Of a stretch of 64,000 nt of DNA, positions 34,895 through 43,892 are shown in pieces. Below the pieces are notes generated by a model. It worked only from the letters and a program-made list of their open reading frames with translations, had not been told where the DNA came from and ran no database searches. Numbering within the stretch: position 1 is the first letter of the stretch; each line of letters starts with the position of its first letter. The DNA lies in contig NZ_CP150660.1 of assembly GCF_038023995.1 (NCBI RefSeq), positions 1,176,501-1,240,500 of the forward strand. The letters are read 5' to 3'. Both the position numbers and the translations under genes were made by a program. Origin of the DNA: Polaribacter atrinae. Its GTDB lineage: Bacteria; Bacteroidota; Bacteroidia; Flavobacteriales; Flavobacteriaceae.

Positions 34895-35999
34895 CCTCCA
34901 TTCAATAACTTAACGCAACAAATCTAAAATTATAGATTTGTAAAATGGAATTAAAAAAACATAGAAGATTAACTTTAAAAGAAAGAGTGATTATTCAGAC
35001 ACTTTTAATAGAAAAAAAGTCAAAATCCTACATCGCTAAAAAACTAAAAAGAGCACCTTCAACAATTACAAGAGAAGTGAATAAATGGGTACAAAAAAAG
35101 GAAGATAATTATGATGCTGAACTTGCTAATTGGTGTGTTAAAGAAGATTATTTAAACAAAAGAAACTTAGATAAAATAAGTACATATTCTCTACTTAAAT
35201 TTTTTGTCTATAGAGGTCTTTTATCAAACTGGACACCTGAACAAATTTCAGGAAGACTCAAAGAGCTGTATCCTAATGACCCAATAATGTCTATTTCACA
35301 CGAAGCTATTTATAGACACATTTATACTAGACCACAAGCTCGTTTAAACAAAAAGTTAATCAAACTATTAGTACGTAAAAAAACAAGGCGTAGAACACCT
35401 AAAAAAAGACGTGGTGGTGGATCTAAAATAATCAATCAAATCAGCATTGACAATAGACCTAAGCATATTGATCTCAGAAATGAAGTTGGACATTGGGAAG
35501 GGGATTTAGTCATTGGAAAAAATCATAAAAGTGCTATTGGAACTATAGTAGAACGCAAAACTAGATTTACTTTAATAGTGAAATTAGAGTCTAAAAAAGC
35601 AGGTGAAGTAGCAAACAAATTTTCTAAAATATTAAATAAATTAAATCCTATTTATAAAAAATCAATGACATATGATAACGGAATTGAAATGGCAAGACAC
35701 GAAATAATCACCAAAAATACAGGTATGAAAATATACTTTGCTCATCCATATTCTTCCTGGGAAAGAGGTACAAACGAAAACACTAATGGGCTCATTAGAA
35801 GGTATCTTCCTAAAGGAACAAACTTCAATGAAATTGACCTAAATCAACTACAGATTATTCAAGAAAAATTGAACAACAGACCTCGAAAAATTATTGGTTA
35901 TAAAACTCCTCAAGAAATGATAGATCTTGAACTTAAATTTGTAGCTTAGTAACATCAAAAAACATAAACGCTTTGTTGCATTACAACATTGAATCCAAG
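34895..35999 (+). mobile_element. IS30-family element, copy 3
   Basis: Complete copy 24 nt after the core of A27. The cassette start (GTTGTAGG) and its end (GTAGCCTAAC) do not match. Confidence 0.85.
34945..35949 (+). CDS. IS30-family transposase
   Basis: 334 residues, intact DDE set; differs from the other copies by an Asn in ELANWCVKED and two silent changes. Confidence 0.9.
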   Translation: MELKKHRRLTLKERVIIQTLLIEKKSKSYIAKKLKRAPSTITREVNKWVQKKEDNYDAELANWCVKEDYLNKRNLDKISTYSLLKFFVYRGLLSNWTPEQISGRLKELYPNDPIMSISHEAIYRHIYTRPQARLNKKLIKLLVRKKTRRRTPKKRRGGGSKIINQISIDNRPKHIDLRNEVGHWEGDLVIGKNHKSAIGTIVERKTRFTLIVKLESKKAGEVANKFSKILNKLNPIYKKSMTYDNGIEMARHEIITKNTGMKIYFAHPYSSWERGTNENTNGLIRRYLPKGTNFNEIDLNQLQIIQEKLNNRPRKIIGYKTPQEMIDLELKFVA

Positions 36000-36027
36000 T
36001 CCGTAATAATTTGAAAATTTATGATTA

Positions 36028-36708
36028 ATGAATTTAGAAAGTCACTATAAAAAACTTTATAATGAATCCATAAATAAAATATCTTCTGACAATTACGAAA
36101 TTGACGATTTGATAGATTCTAACAAAGACAATAGGTTTGGAATAACACTTTTGATAAGACCTTCAATTGAGATAAAAGAAAAAATTCAAAAATTTATAAA
36201 AGAAATTAAGAAAATTGAACCGAATCAATATTTTTACCCAAATTCTGATATTCATATTACTGTTATGTCAATCATTTCTTGTTACGACGGATTTGATATT
36301 AAAAAGATTGATTTAGCAAAGTATATTGAATTGACTGAAAAGTGTCTTTTTGAGAAGAAAGATATGAATATCACTTTTAGAGGAATTACTGCCTCAACTT
36401 CTGGAATTATGGTTCAAGGATTTATGGATAATAACGAACTAAATGAAATTAGAGACAGGTTGAGAAAAGAATTTAAAAACTCTAATTTGGAGCAAAGTTT
36501 AGACAAAAGATATTCAATACAAACAGCTCACTCAACAATTGTTCGATTTAGAAAGGAATTAAGTCAAAAAGGAAAATTATTAGAATTTTTGGATGAAAAT
36601 ATTAATTACGAATTTGGAACTTTTAAAGTAAATGAATTTGAACTTGTTTATAACGATTGGTATCAAAGAGAAAAATACGTGAAAGAAATATATAAATTTG
36701 TTACGTAA
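36028..36708 (+). CDS. 2H phosphoesterase / 2'-5' RNA ligase-like protein
   Basis: 226 residues. Two HxT-type boxes: DIHITVMSI near residue 72 and AHSTIVRFRK near residue 171, with the symmetrical fold spacing of 2H phosphoesterases. Acts on cyclic phosphodiester or 2'-5' linkages in RNA or nucleotides; substrate unknown. ATG 29 nt after the IS30 end. Such enzymes counter nucleotide second messengers or repair RNA; either would fit an accessory region. Confidence 0.75.
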   Translation: MNLESHYKKLYNESINKISSDNYEIDDLIDSNKDNRFGITLLIRPSIEIKEKIQKFIKEIKKIEPNQYFYPNSDIHITVMSIISCYDGFDIKKIDLAKYIELTEKCLFEKKDMNITFRGITASTSGIMVQGFMDNNELNEIRDRLRKEFKNSNLEQSLDKRYSIQTAHSTIVRFRKELSQKGKLLEFLDENINYEFGTFKVNEFELVYNDWYQREKYVKEIYKFVT

Positions 36709-36717
36709 AATAACGTA

Positions 36718-36917
36718 GCCTAACAATGTATATAAAAAATAGCGCAAGTAGTTGCTAACATTAAGGCTTGGGCATTTTTGGGAAGTTGCCAAATTTTTAA
36801 ATTTGACAAATTTCTAAAAATAAAATAATTAGTAAAATTTAAAAATTAGGCTTGTGTTTAATCCAAAAAGTTATCGCTTATTTTCAGCGCCACTAATCAT
36901 ACACAAAACCGTTGTAC
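36718..36917 (+). repeat. attC-like site A28, long composite form
   Basis: Box GCCTAAC (RYYYAAC), left arm GTATATAAAAAATAGC of the long family; the right end GCCACTAATCATACAC, AAAACC, GTTGT belongs to the A20 type. Interior AAATTTTTAAATTTG repeats as in A2. Apparently a recombinant between two site families. Confidence 0.75.
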
Positions 36918-36932
36918 AACATTGAATCCAAG
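36915..36932 (+). repeat. IS30 right-end remnant
   Basis: TACAACATTGAATCCAAG, the exact last 18 bp of the IS30 element, directly after GTTG of A28. The rest of the element is gone. The gene that follows starts 27 bp later. Confidence 0.75.
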
Positions 36933-36958
36933 CATATTTCCATTTAAAAAAACTTGTC

Positions 36959-37813
36959 TTGAACAACCAACTACAAATTATTACCGAAAAAAACTTACTG
37001 AACCATATAGGTCTTGGCAAATCTTATCCTTCTACAAAAACATCAATATTCGTTGTAAAAAAAGGAACGATTACTTTTGTAAAAGCGTTTGAAACGGTTA
37101 CACTTAAAGAAAATAACATCTATTTTTCTTTTCCAAATGTTTTTTTCGAGTTAATAGCCATAAGTCCAGATATCGAAATCAATATTATTGCGCTCGACGT
37201 TGAACTGTTTTCAAAATTGTCCTTTGAGTTTAATAGATTGGATGTCTACCAATTTTTGCTTTCTAACTATTCCAATCAATTTGAAATTCCTGAAACTATT
37301 GTTTCAGAATTATGGAAGTTATCCGAAGTATTACAATTAAATCTCATCAAATCAAAAAGTAAGTTTAATACCACTATACTTTTAAATTTATTGTCAGTTG
37401 TTGTATATACTGCGCTTGATGCCATTAATACATACCACGATTTTACAACCAAAGGTGTAATGACCCGAAAACAGGAATTGGTTTTCGATTTTTTAAATCT
37501 CCTTTCAAAACATTACAAAAAGGAACGTGAAGTTTCGTTTTACGCCCAAAAATTGAAGGTTACCACACGCCATTTATCTGTAACAATAAAAAAAATTACT
37601 GGTAAAACTGCCAATCAAGTAATCCACCAATATATCATTGCAGAATCTAAGGTATTATTGGCTTCATCAAATAAAATGATTTCTGAAATTGCTTTTGAAC
37701 TAAATTTTAATGATCCATATTATTTTAGTAATTTTTTTAAAAAGCATACAGGTTTAAATCCTACTGAATTTAAAGCGAAAAACAAAAAAGATTACATTTA
37801 CACATCTATTTAA
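36959..37813 (+). CDS. AraC-family transcriptional regulator
   Basis: 284 residues from TTG. Cupin-like N-terminus (TITFVKAFETVTLKENNIYF) and C-terminal HTH (KLKVTTRHLSVTIKKITGKT, ISEIAFELNFNDPYYFSNFF). Upstream of the TolC/HlyD/MFS set in the same direction, so the likely regulator of the pump. Confidence 0.8.
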   Translation: MNNQLQIITEKNLLNHIGLGKSYPSTKTSIFVVKKGTITFVKAFETVTLKENNIYFSFPNVFFELIAISPDIEINIIALDVELFSKLSFEFNRLDVYQFLLSNYSNQFEIPETIVSELWKLSEVLQLNLIKSKSKFNTTILLNLLSVVVYTALDAINTYHDFTTKGVMTRKQELVFDFLNLLSKHYKKEREVSFYAQKLKVTTRHLSVTIKKITGKTANQVIHQYIIAESKVLLASSNKMISEIAFELNFNDPYYFSNFFKKHTGLNPTEFKAKNKKDYIYTSI

Positions 37814-37848
37814 ACCTTTTCACCATTTAAAAACACTTTAAATACGTA

Positions 37849-37856
37849 TAAATTTG
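37849..37856 (+). promoter_or_regulatory. -7 box of the efflux operon
   Basis: TAAATTTG, 25 bp before the TolC-like start. A very similar stretch (AAATTTGCAT) precedes the SDR gene at 47772. Confidence 0.5.
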
Positions 37857-37880
37857 CATCATATTATAAATATGTGAAAA

Positions 37881-39197
37881 ATGCGTCCTATAAAATATGT
37901 ACTAAGTTTAGTACTTGTATTGTTCTTTAAGTTTGGCTTTTCTCAAGAAAAGGTTTCAAAAAAATATACAATTGATGAAATTGTACAATTGGCTTTAGAC
38001 AACAATCAAAAACTAAAAGTTTCAAAACAGTCTGTTGCTATTGCAGCACAACAAAGCGAAGTTTACAAACAATACCAATTACCAGATATTTCGTTTAATG
38101 CAAAAGCAATGTATCTTGGTGATGTAGTTTTATTAGATACCGATTTTTCAAAAGTAACAACGGTAGACATGCCACATTTTGGTAATACATTTTCGTTACA
38201 AGCCCAACAACTTATATATAAAGGAAATGCTATAAATAATACAGTAAAAATTGGCTCTTTACAAGAGCAATTGGCCAATTTAAATGTAGAAAACGATGTT
38301 ATTGGTGTTAAATTTTTAGTGATTTCTAACTATTTAAATTTATACAAACTATACAACCAGAAACAAGTATTTGTAGAAAATATAAAACTGGCACAAAAAC
38401 GTATTGATAATGTCACAAGTTTTTATAAACAAGGTATGGTTACACGTAATGAGATTATACGTGGTGATTTGTTACTAGCATCACTAAATCAGGCTATTGT
38501 TACAATAGATAATAACATTGCCATCTTAAACACTCAACTTGCTATTGCATTGGGTTTACCAGAAAATGAGCAAATTATTCCTGATGATGAAATTTTAAAG
38601 TTAGATACTGCATTACAAGATTATGGAACTTATAAAGAAGAAGTCATAACAAATCATCCATTAATTAAAACTATTGATTTGCAAAAAGAACTTGCTCAAA
38701 CAAGTTTAGATATCACAAAATCTGATAAACTGCCTATACTTGCTGGTTTTGCAGCGTATAACATGCAACGTCCTTTAACTAACTCTTTTCCAATTCAAGA
38801 TTTATATAATAACAATTGGCAAGTTGGTGTTTCTCTAACTTATAATATTGAATCGCTTTACAAAACATCTAAAAAGGAGTCGTTAGATAAACTTAAAATA
38901 GAGCAAATTTCAGAAGTAAAAACCCTAACACAACAAAATTTACAAGTAGCAACAAAAGCGGCTTATTTAAAATATAATGAGGCTATTTCACAAAAAGACA
39001 CCTATTTAGAAAGCAAACGTTTGGCAGAAGAAAATTACCGAATTACCGAAAAAAAATACTTAAACCAATTAGCATTAATTACCGAAATCTTAGACGCTAG
39101 TAATTCAAAATTAGAAGCCGAACTTCAATATATAAATTCAGAAATCAGTATTATTTATAGTTACTATAATTTATTGAAAACTACAGGAAACTTATAA
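37881..39197 (+). CDS. TolC-family outer-membrane efflux protein
   Basis: 438 residues. Signal peptide ending FGFSQEK, then two long helical repeats typical of OEP proteins (TIDEIVQLALDNNQKLKVSK and the late KYLNQLALITEILDASNSKL). Outer-membrane exit duct for the HlyD/MFS pump encoded next. Confidence 0.9.
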   Translation: MRPIKYVLSLVLVLFFKFGFSQEKVSKKYTIDEIVQLALDNNQKLKVSKQSVAIAAQQSEVYKQYQLPDISFNAKAMYLGDVVLLDTDFSKVTTVDMPHFGNTFSLQAQQLIYKGNAINNTVKIGSLQEQLANLNVENDVIGVKFLVISNYLNLYKLYNQKQVFVENIKLAQKRIDNVTSFYKQGMVTRNEIIRGDLLLASLNQAIVTIDNNIAILNTQLAIALGLPENEQIIPDDEILKLDTALQDYGTYKEEVITNHPLIKTIDLQKELAQTSLDITKSDKLPILAGFAAYNMQRPLTNSFPIQDLYNNNWQVGVSLTYNIESLYKTSKKESLDKLKIEQISEVKTLTQQNLQVATKAAYLKYNEAISQKDTYLESKRLAEENYRITEKKYLNQLALITEILDASNSKLEAELQYINSEISIIYSYYNLLKTTGNL

Positions 39198-39218
39198 TCA
39201 TTATAAAGAAAAACATAA

Positions 39219-40286
39219 ATGTCAGATAATAACACGCAAACAGAAAAAAAAGCCAGCAAAAATAAAACGCTAGTTTTAATAACCAACATACTTGTCTTTA
39301 TTGCAGCACTTGTTGCTTTATTTTTTGTGGTAAGGCACTACTTTCATATTGGCGATAAAAATTTCACCAACGATGCACAAGTAGAAGCATATATAAACCC
39401 AATAGATACACGAGTTTCTGCATATATAAAAGAAATTCGATTTGAAGAAAATCAAAAAGTAAAAAAAGGAGATACTCTTGTTATTTTGGACGATAGTGAA
39501 ATAAAATCGAAAGTAACTCAAGCAGAAGCCGCTTACTTAAGTGCTTTAGCAGGCGAAAAAACTGCAAAATCTTCAGTAAATACTATTTCTAACAACACAT
39601 CTATAATAGAAGCCAATATTGCTGGAGCAAAATCGAATTTAGAATTTGCAGAAAAGGATTTAATGCGTTTTAAAAATTTGCTAAAAGATGAAGCTGTAAC
39701 GCAACAACAATACGATGGTATAAATACTAAATACGAAGCTGCCAAAGCACAATATAATGCTTTGTTAGGGCAACGCAAATCTGTTAATTACTCACTTCGT
39801 GAAATGGATGGCAGAATAGAAATGAGTCAAGCAGGAATAAAACAAGCAGAAGCCGCTTTAGAATTAGCAAAACTAAATTTATCATATACTGTAATTACTG
39901 CACCTTACGATGGTTTTGTGGGAAGACGTAAAGTAAATGAAGGGCAATTGCTAAATCCTAGTCAGCAAGTAGCAACTATTGTAACAGATGATAAAAAATG
40001 GATTGTAGCCAACTATCGTGAAACACAAATGGAAGACATTACTGTTGGCAAAAAACTAACTATTGAAGTAGATGCACTTGGAGGAAAAGAATTTATTGGC
40101 GTTGTTACTTCAATTTCGGCAGCAACAGGTTCTAAATTATCTACGATTCCAGTAGATAATTCCACAGGGAATTTTGTAAAAGTACAGCAACGTATTCCTG
40201 TTCGTATTGATTTTTCAGAAGAAAATAAAGCAGAAGATTTAAAGTTATTACGTGTAGGAATGAATGTAGAGGTTACTGTAGATTAA
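39219..40286 (+). CDS. HlyD/EmrA-family membrane fusion protein
   Basis: 355 residues. One N-terminal membrane helix (LITNILVFIAALVALFFVV), lipoyl-like halves TRVSAYIKEIRFEENQKVKK and VITAPYDGFVGRRKVNEGQL flanking an alpha-hairpin. Connects the MFS pump and TolC. 4 bp before the MFS gene. Confidence 0.92.
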   Translation: MSDNNTQTEKKASKNKTLVLITNILVFIAALVALFFVVRHYFHIGDKNFTNDAQVEAYINPIDTRVSAYIKEIRFEENQKVKKGDTLVILDDSEIKSKVTQAEAAYLSALAGEKTAKSSVNTISNNTSIIEANIAGAKSNLEFAEKDLMRFKNLLKDEAVTQQQYDGINTKYEAAKAQYNALLGQRKSVNYSLREMDGRIEMSQAGIKQAEAALELAKLNLSYTVITAPYDGFVGRRKVNEGQLLNPSQQVATIVTDDKKWIVANYRETQMEDITVGKKLTIEVDALGGKEFIGVVTSISAATGSKLSTIPVDNSTGNFVKVQQRIPVRIDFSEENKAEDLKLLRVGMNVEVTVD

Positions 40287-40290
40287 TTGT

Positions 40291-41901
40291 ATGTACAACA
40301 AAGGACTTTTTAAAGATTGGGTACCAAAACCTGTAATGCTATTACTCATTTTAGCATATTTATTTCCTATTTTAATAGTAGGTGGAATTTATACTGCCAA
40401 TTTTAGGGAAATGATGAGTGATTTGGCAATGTATTCTGAATACTTGTCTTTTGCCAACTACGCATCTTTTATAGGAATGGGAACAGCATTACCACTTTTA
40501 TTACGCTTTAAAATGCGTTTTAGAAGTAAGGAATTAATGATAACTAGTTTATCCACTATTGCTTTATGTTCAGTAGTAATTGCAACCACAGATAGTCCTT
40601 ATGTTATTATATTTTCAAATTTTGTTATTGGTTTTTTTAAGATTATTGCCATTATAGAATTTGTACTTCCATTGTTACATATACTTAGTCCAGATGGTGA
40701 TCGTACAAAATTTTATACTATATTTTATCCATTAAGTATTACAACAGCCCAACTAAGTACTTATCTGTTTGCAAAAATTGCCTACAACTTAGAATGGGAA
40801 TCTGTCTATTTAGTAATGGCAATCATTATGTTAATACTCGTATTAGTATCTGTAATCTTTATGCACAATTTACGTTTTTCAAGAAAGTTGCCACTATATC
40901 AAATCGATTTGTTGAGTATGCTTTTGTTTGTGACTTCATTCTTTTTATTGACCTATGTACTCGTTTTTGCAAAACAACAAGATTGGTTTGCGTCACCTTA
41001 TATACAAGGATCTAGTGTTGGATTTATTATCACTTTTGCACTTTTACTTTGGAGACAAAAAGGCGTAAAACGTCCCTTTGTACCATTAACCATATTTAAA
41101 AAGAAAAACTTTATTCAAGGAGTTACTTTACTAATGGGTTTAGGAATGTTATTAGCATCAGCAACCATTCAAAACACCTTTACCGTTGGGATTTTAGGTT
41201 TGAATTCAGTCACCAATAACTTACTAAATTACGCAATGGTTCCAGGTCTTGTTATAGGTGCTATTTATGCTCGGAAATGGTATGCAAAACGCTTACCAAC
41301 CAAATTTTTAATTATTTCTGGGATGGTATTCTACACCTTACATTTTGTAATGATGTATTTTTTAATCAGTCCAAATGTGGACGTTTATTATTTAATTATT
41401 CCTTCAATATTACGAGGAATGGGAATGGTAATACTTTTTATAAGCATTTGGTTTTATACCTTGGATGGTTTTGATATGGCAGAAACATTAGCAGTGGCAT
41501 CTTTGGCAATTGTAATACGTTCTATGGTAAGTGTTGCTTTTGCAGGAGCCATTTATAGTTGGATTTTTTATAAATTACAACTACAAGGATTAGAAAATAT
41601 AGCACATCATTTAGATGCTATAAGTTTATCGCCATATAGAGGAGGAGGATTAGCAGTGTATGGACGTTCACGATTACAGGCAGTTTTAACAGCATCAAAA
41701 GCATTGTATGGCTATACTATTATTGCAAGTATGTTATTAATAATATACACGTTAATGCTTCGTTTTGAAAAAACACATTATAGACGAATAATATTAATTA
41801 GAAAACTTATCAAAGGTGAGTCGATAAAAGGTTACAATCATAGTGCAAGAAAAGCCACTGTCCAGTCTATTTCTGATAGTGCAGGTGCTGTGGCTGTGTA
41901 A
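40291..41901 (+). CDS. MFS transporter, EmrB/DHA2-like
   Basis: 536 residues, about 14 membrane segments. The loop motif is weak but the size, the long last loop with YRGGGLAVYGRSR and the neighbours fit a DHA2-type drug exporter. Exports small toxic molecules across the inner membrane. Confidence 0.85.
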   Translation: MYNKGLFKDWVPKPVMLLLILAYLFPILIVGGIYTANFREMMSDLAMYSEYLSFANYASFIGMGTALPLLLRFKMRFRSKELMITSLSTIALCSVVIATTDSPYVIIFSNFVIGFFKIIAIIEFVLPLLHILSPDGDRTKFYTIFYPLSITTAQLSTYLFAKIAYNLEWESVYLVMAIIMLILVLVSVIFMHNLRFSRKLPLYQIDLLSMLLFVTSFFLLTYVLVFAKQQDWFASPYIQGSSVGFIITFALLLWRQKGVKRPFVPLTIFKKKNFIQGVTLLMGLGMLLASATIQNTFTVGILGLNSVTNNLLNYAMVPGLVIGAIYARKWYAKRLPTKFLIISGMVFYTLHFVMMYFLISPNVDVYYLIIPSILRGMGMVILFISIWFYTLDGFDMAETLAVASLAIVIRSMVSVAFAGAIYSWIFYKLQLQGLENIAHHLDAISLSPYRGGGLAVYGRSRLQAVLTASKALYGYTIIASMLLIIYTLMLRFEKTHYRRIILIRKLIKGESIKGYNHSARKATVQSISDSAGAVAV

Positions 41902-41917
41902 GAAAAACAGAAAAAAC

Positions 41918-42054
41918 GTTGCACAACAACGTGTATAATTAATTGCTTGGTTTTAGCCAATTTACGAAAGTCCAAACGGACTTTCCTAGTTCATGTTTTA
42001 TTTATTACTTTAGTGCTTAAATCACGCAACTAACCAAACACAAACACGTTGCCA
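41918..42054 (+). repeat. attC-like site A29
   Basis: Box GTTGCACAAC against the cassette start GTTGTACAAC, where the IS30 scar has replaced the original bases. Arms GTGTATAATTAATTGC / GCAACTAACCAAACAC. Hairpin GAAAGTCCAAACGGACTTTC. Outgoing core GTTGCCAGTA. Confidence 0.85.
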
Positions 42055-42059
42055 GTAAT

Positions 42060-42623
42060 ATGAAAAAAACACTGCTAATATTAATCTTTCTTTCTTTCAT
42101 TTCTAATTCTTGTGAAAAAAACAACAGCGTAATAAACGAAAAGAAAAAAATTGAAACACTTGAATTAAATACAAAATCAAGTGAAAATAAAGTCCTGATT
42201 GACTCATTTAGAGTTTTAAAGGACTCTGTAATAATCCCTGAATTTGCTATCAAAATTAACTTGAGTGAAAAAGCAAAAGCCAAACTCAAAAAAGACAATG
42301 AATCGACTATCGTTCAAGCATACTTCTCGGGAATTCCTAAAGATACTTTGGATTCTGACTATCAAAAATGGGGAGAAACAAATATTGGACAACATCGAAT
42401 TGAATTGTGGAACTCAAAAATTGCTCATTTTAAAAATGTAAAAATTTCAAAAAAGGCTCTCGAGGATTTATCAGACACGAATTTTGAGGTATTAATAAAT
42501 GTTTTTTCTGGTCGACATTCAACAACTTCCAACATATTAGATTGTGGAATATTACAGGCAAGTATTGACAAAGTGAAGGGAAAAACACATTTGATAAATG
42601 GAAAATTACTCTTTGGAGAATAA
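42060..42623 (+). CDS. Predicted lipoprotein, unknown function
   Basis: 187 residues. Lipobox ISNSCEKN after a short hydrophobic helix. A beta-rich mature part with two parallel phrases (AKAKLKKDNESTIVQAYFSG, KKALEDLSDTNFEVLINVFS) that may be a repeated domain. ATG 12 nt after the core. No family recognised. Confidence 0.65.
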   Translation: MKKTLLILIFLSFISNSCEKNNSVINEKKKIETLELNTKSSENKVLIDSFRVLKDSVIIPEFAIKINLSEKAKAKLKKDNESTIVQAYFSGIPKDTLDSDYQKWGETNIGQHRIELWNSKIAHFKNVKISKKALEDLSDTNFEVLINVFSGRHSTTSNILDCGILQASIDKVKGKTHLINGKLLFGE

Positions 42624-42628
42624 AATAA

Positions 42629-42764
42629 TACTGGAAACAATGTATAACCGCAATTACGGCGGATTCAACTACGTCCGAATCCACTCGGAATTGCTAACGC
42701 CAGTTCTTAACCGAAAAACATTAACTTTAATCCCGTAACTGACGGTTACACGAAACCGTTATAA
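42629..42764 (+). repeat. attC-like site A30, divergent family
   Basis: Box TACTGGAAAC matches start GTTGCCAGTA in 9 of 10. Arm GTATAACCG / CGGTTACAC with 3 and 6 spacer bases (AAT, GAAACC). The middle segment (CAATTACGGCGGATTC ... GGAATTGCTAACGCCAG) recurs in A32. Confidence 0.75.
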
Positions 42765-42782
42765 AAGATTTGAGACCGAAAT

Positions 42783-43887
42783 CCTCCATTCAATAACTTA
42801 ACGCAACAAATCTAAAATTATAGATTTGTAAAATGGAATTAAAAAAACATAGAAGATTAACTTTAAAAGAAAGAGTGATTATTCAGACACTTTTAATAGA
42901 AAAAAAGTCAAAATCCTACATCGCTAAAAAACTAAAAAGAGCACCTTCAACAATTACAAGAGAAGTGAATAAATGGGTACAAAAAAAGGAAGATAATTAT
43001 GATGCTGAACTTGCTCATTGGTGTGTTAAAGAAGATTACTTAAACAAAAGAAACTTAGATAAAATAAGTACATATTCTCTACTTAAATTTTTTGTTTATA
43101 GAGGTCTTTTATCAAACTGGACACCTGAACAAATTTCAGGAAGACTCAAAGAGCTGTATCCTAATGACCCAATAATGTCTATTTCACACGAAGCTATTTA
43201 TAGACACATTTATACTAGACCACAAGCTCGTTTAAACAAAAAGTTAATCAAACTATTAGTACGTAAAAAAACAAGGCGTAGAACACCTAAAAAAAGACGT
43301 GGTGGTGGATCTAAAATAATCAATCAAATCAGCATTGACAATAGACCTAAGCATATTGATCTCAGAAATGAAGTTGGACATTGGGAAGGGGATTTAGTCA
43401 TTGGAAAAAATCATAAAAGTGCTATTGGAACTATAGTAGAACGCAAAACTAGATTTACTTTAATAGTGAAATTAGAGTCTAAAAAAGCAGGTGAAGTAGC
43501 AAACAAATTTTCTAAAATATTAAATAAATTAAATCCTATTTATAAAAAATCAATGACATATGATAACGGAATTGAAATGGCAAGACACGAAATAATCACC
43601 AAAAATACAGGTATGAAAATATACTTTGCTCATCCATATTCTTCCTGGGAAAGAGGTACAAACGAAAACACTAATGGGCTCATTAGAAGGTATCTTCCTA
43701 AAGGAACAAACTTCAATGAAATTGACCTAAATCAACTACAGATTATTCAAGAAAAATTGAACAACAGACCTCGAAAAATTATTGGTTATAAAACTCCTCA
43801 AGAAATGATAGATCTTGAACTTAAATTTGTAGCTTAGTAACATCAAAAAACATAAACGCTTTGTTGCATTACAACATTGAATCCAAG
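42783..43887 (+). mobile_element. IS30-family element, copy 4
   Basis: Complete copy 24 nt after the core of A30. Cassette start (GTTATAAAAG) and end (GGCTACAAC) do not match. Confidence 0.85.
42833..43837 (+). CDS. IS30-family transposase
   Basis: 334 residues, intact HTH and DDE domain, same protein as in copy 2 apart from the Glu at residue 2. Confidence 0.9.
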   Translation: MELKKHRRLTLKERVIIQTLLIEKKSKSYIAKKLKRAPSTITREVNKWVQKKEDNYDAELAHWCVKEDYLNKRNLDKISTYSLLKFFVYRGLLSNWTPEQISGRLKELYPNDPIMSISHEAIYRHIYTRPQARLNKKLIKLLVRKKTRRRTPKKRRGGGSKIINQISIDNRPKHIDLRNEVGHWEGDLVIGKNHKSAIGTIVERKTRFTLIVKLESKKAGEVANKFSKILNKLNPIYKKSMTYDNGIEMARHEIITKNTGMKIYFAHPYSSWERGTNENTNGLIRRYLPKGTNFNEIDLNQLQIIQEKLNNRPRKIIGYKTPQEMIDLELKFVA

Positions 43888-43892
43888 ATAAT

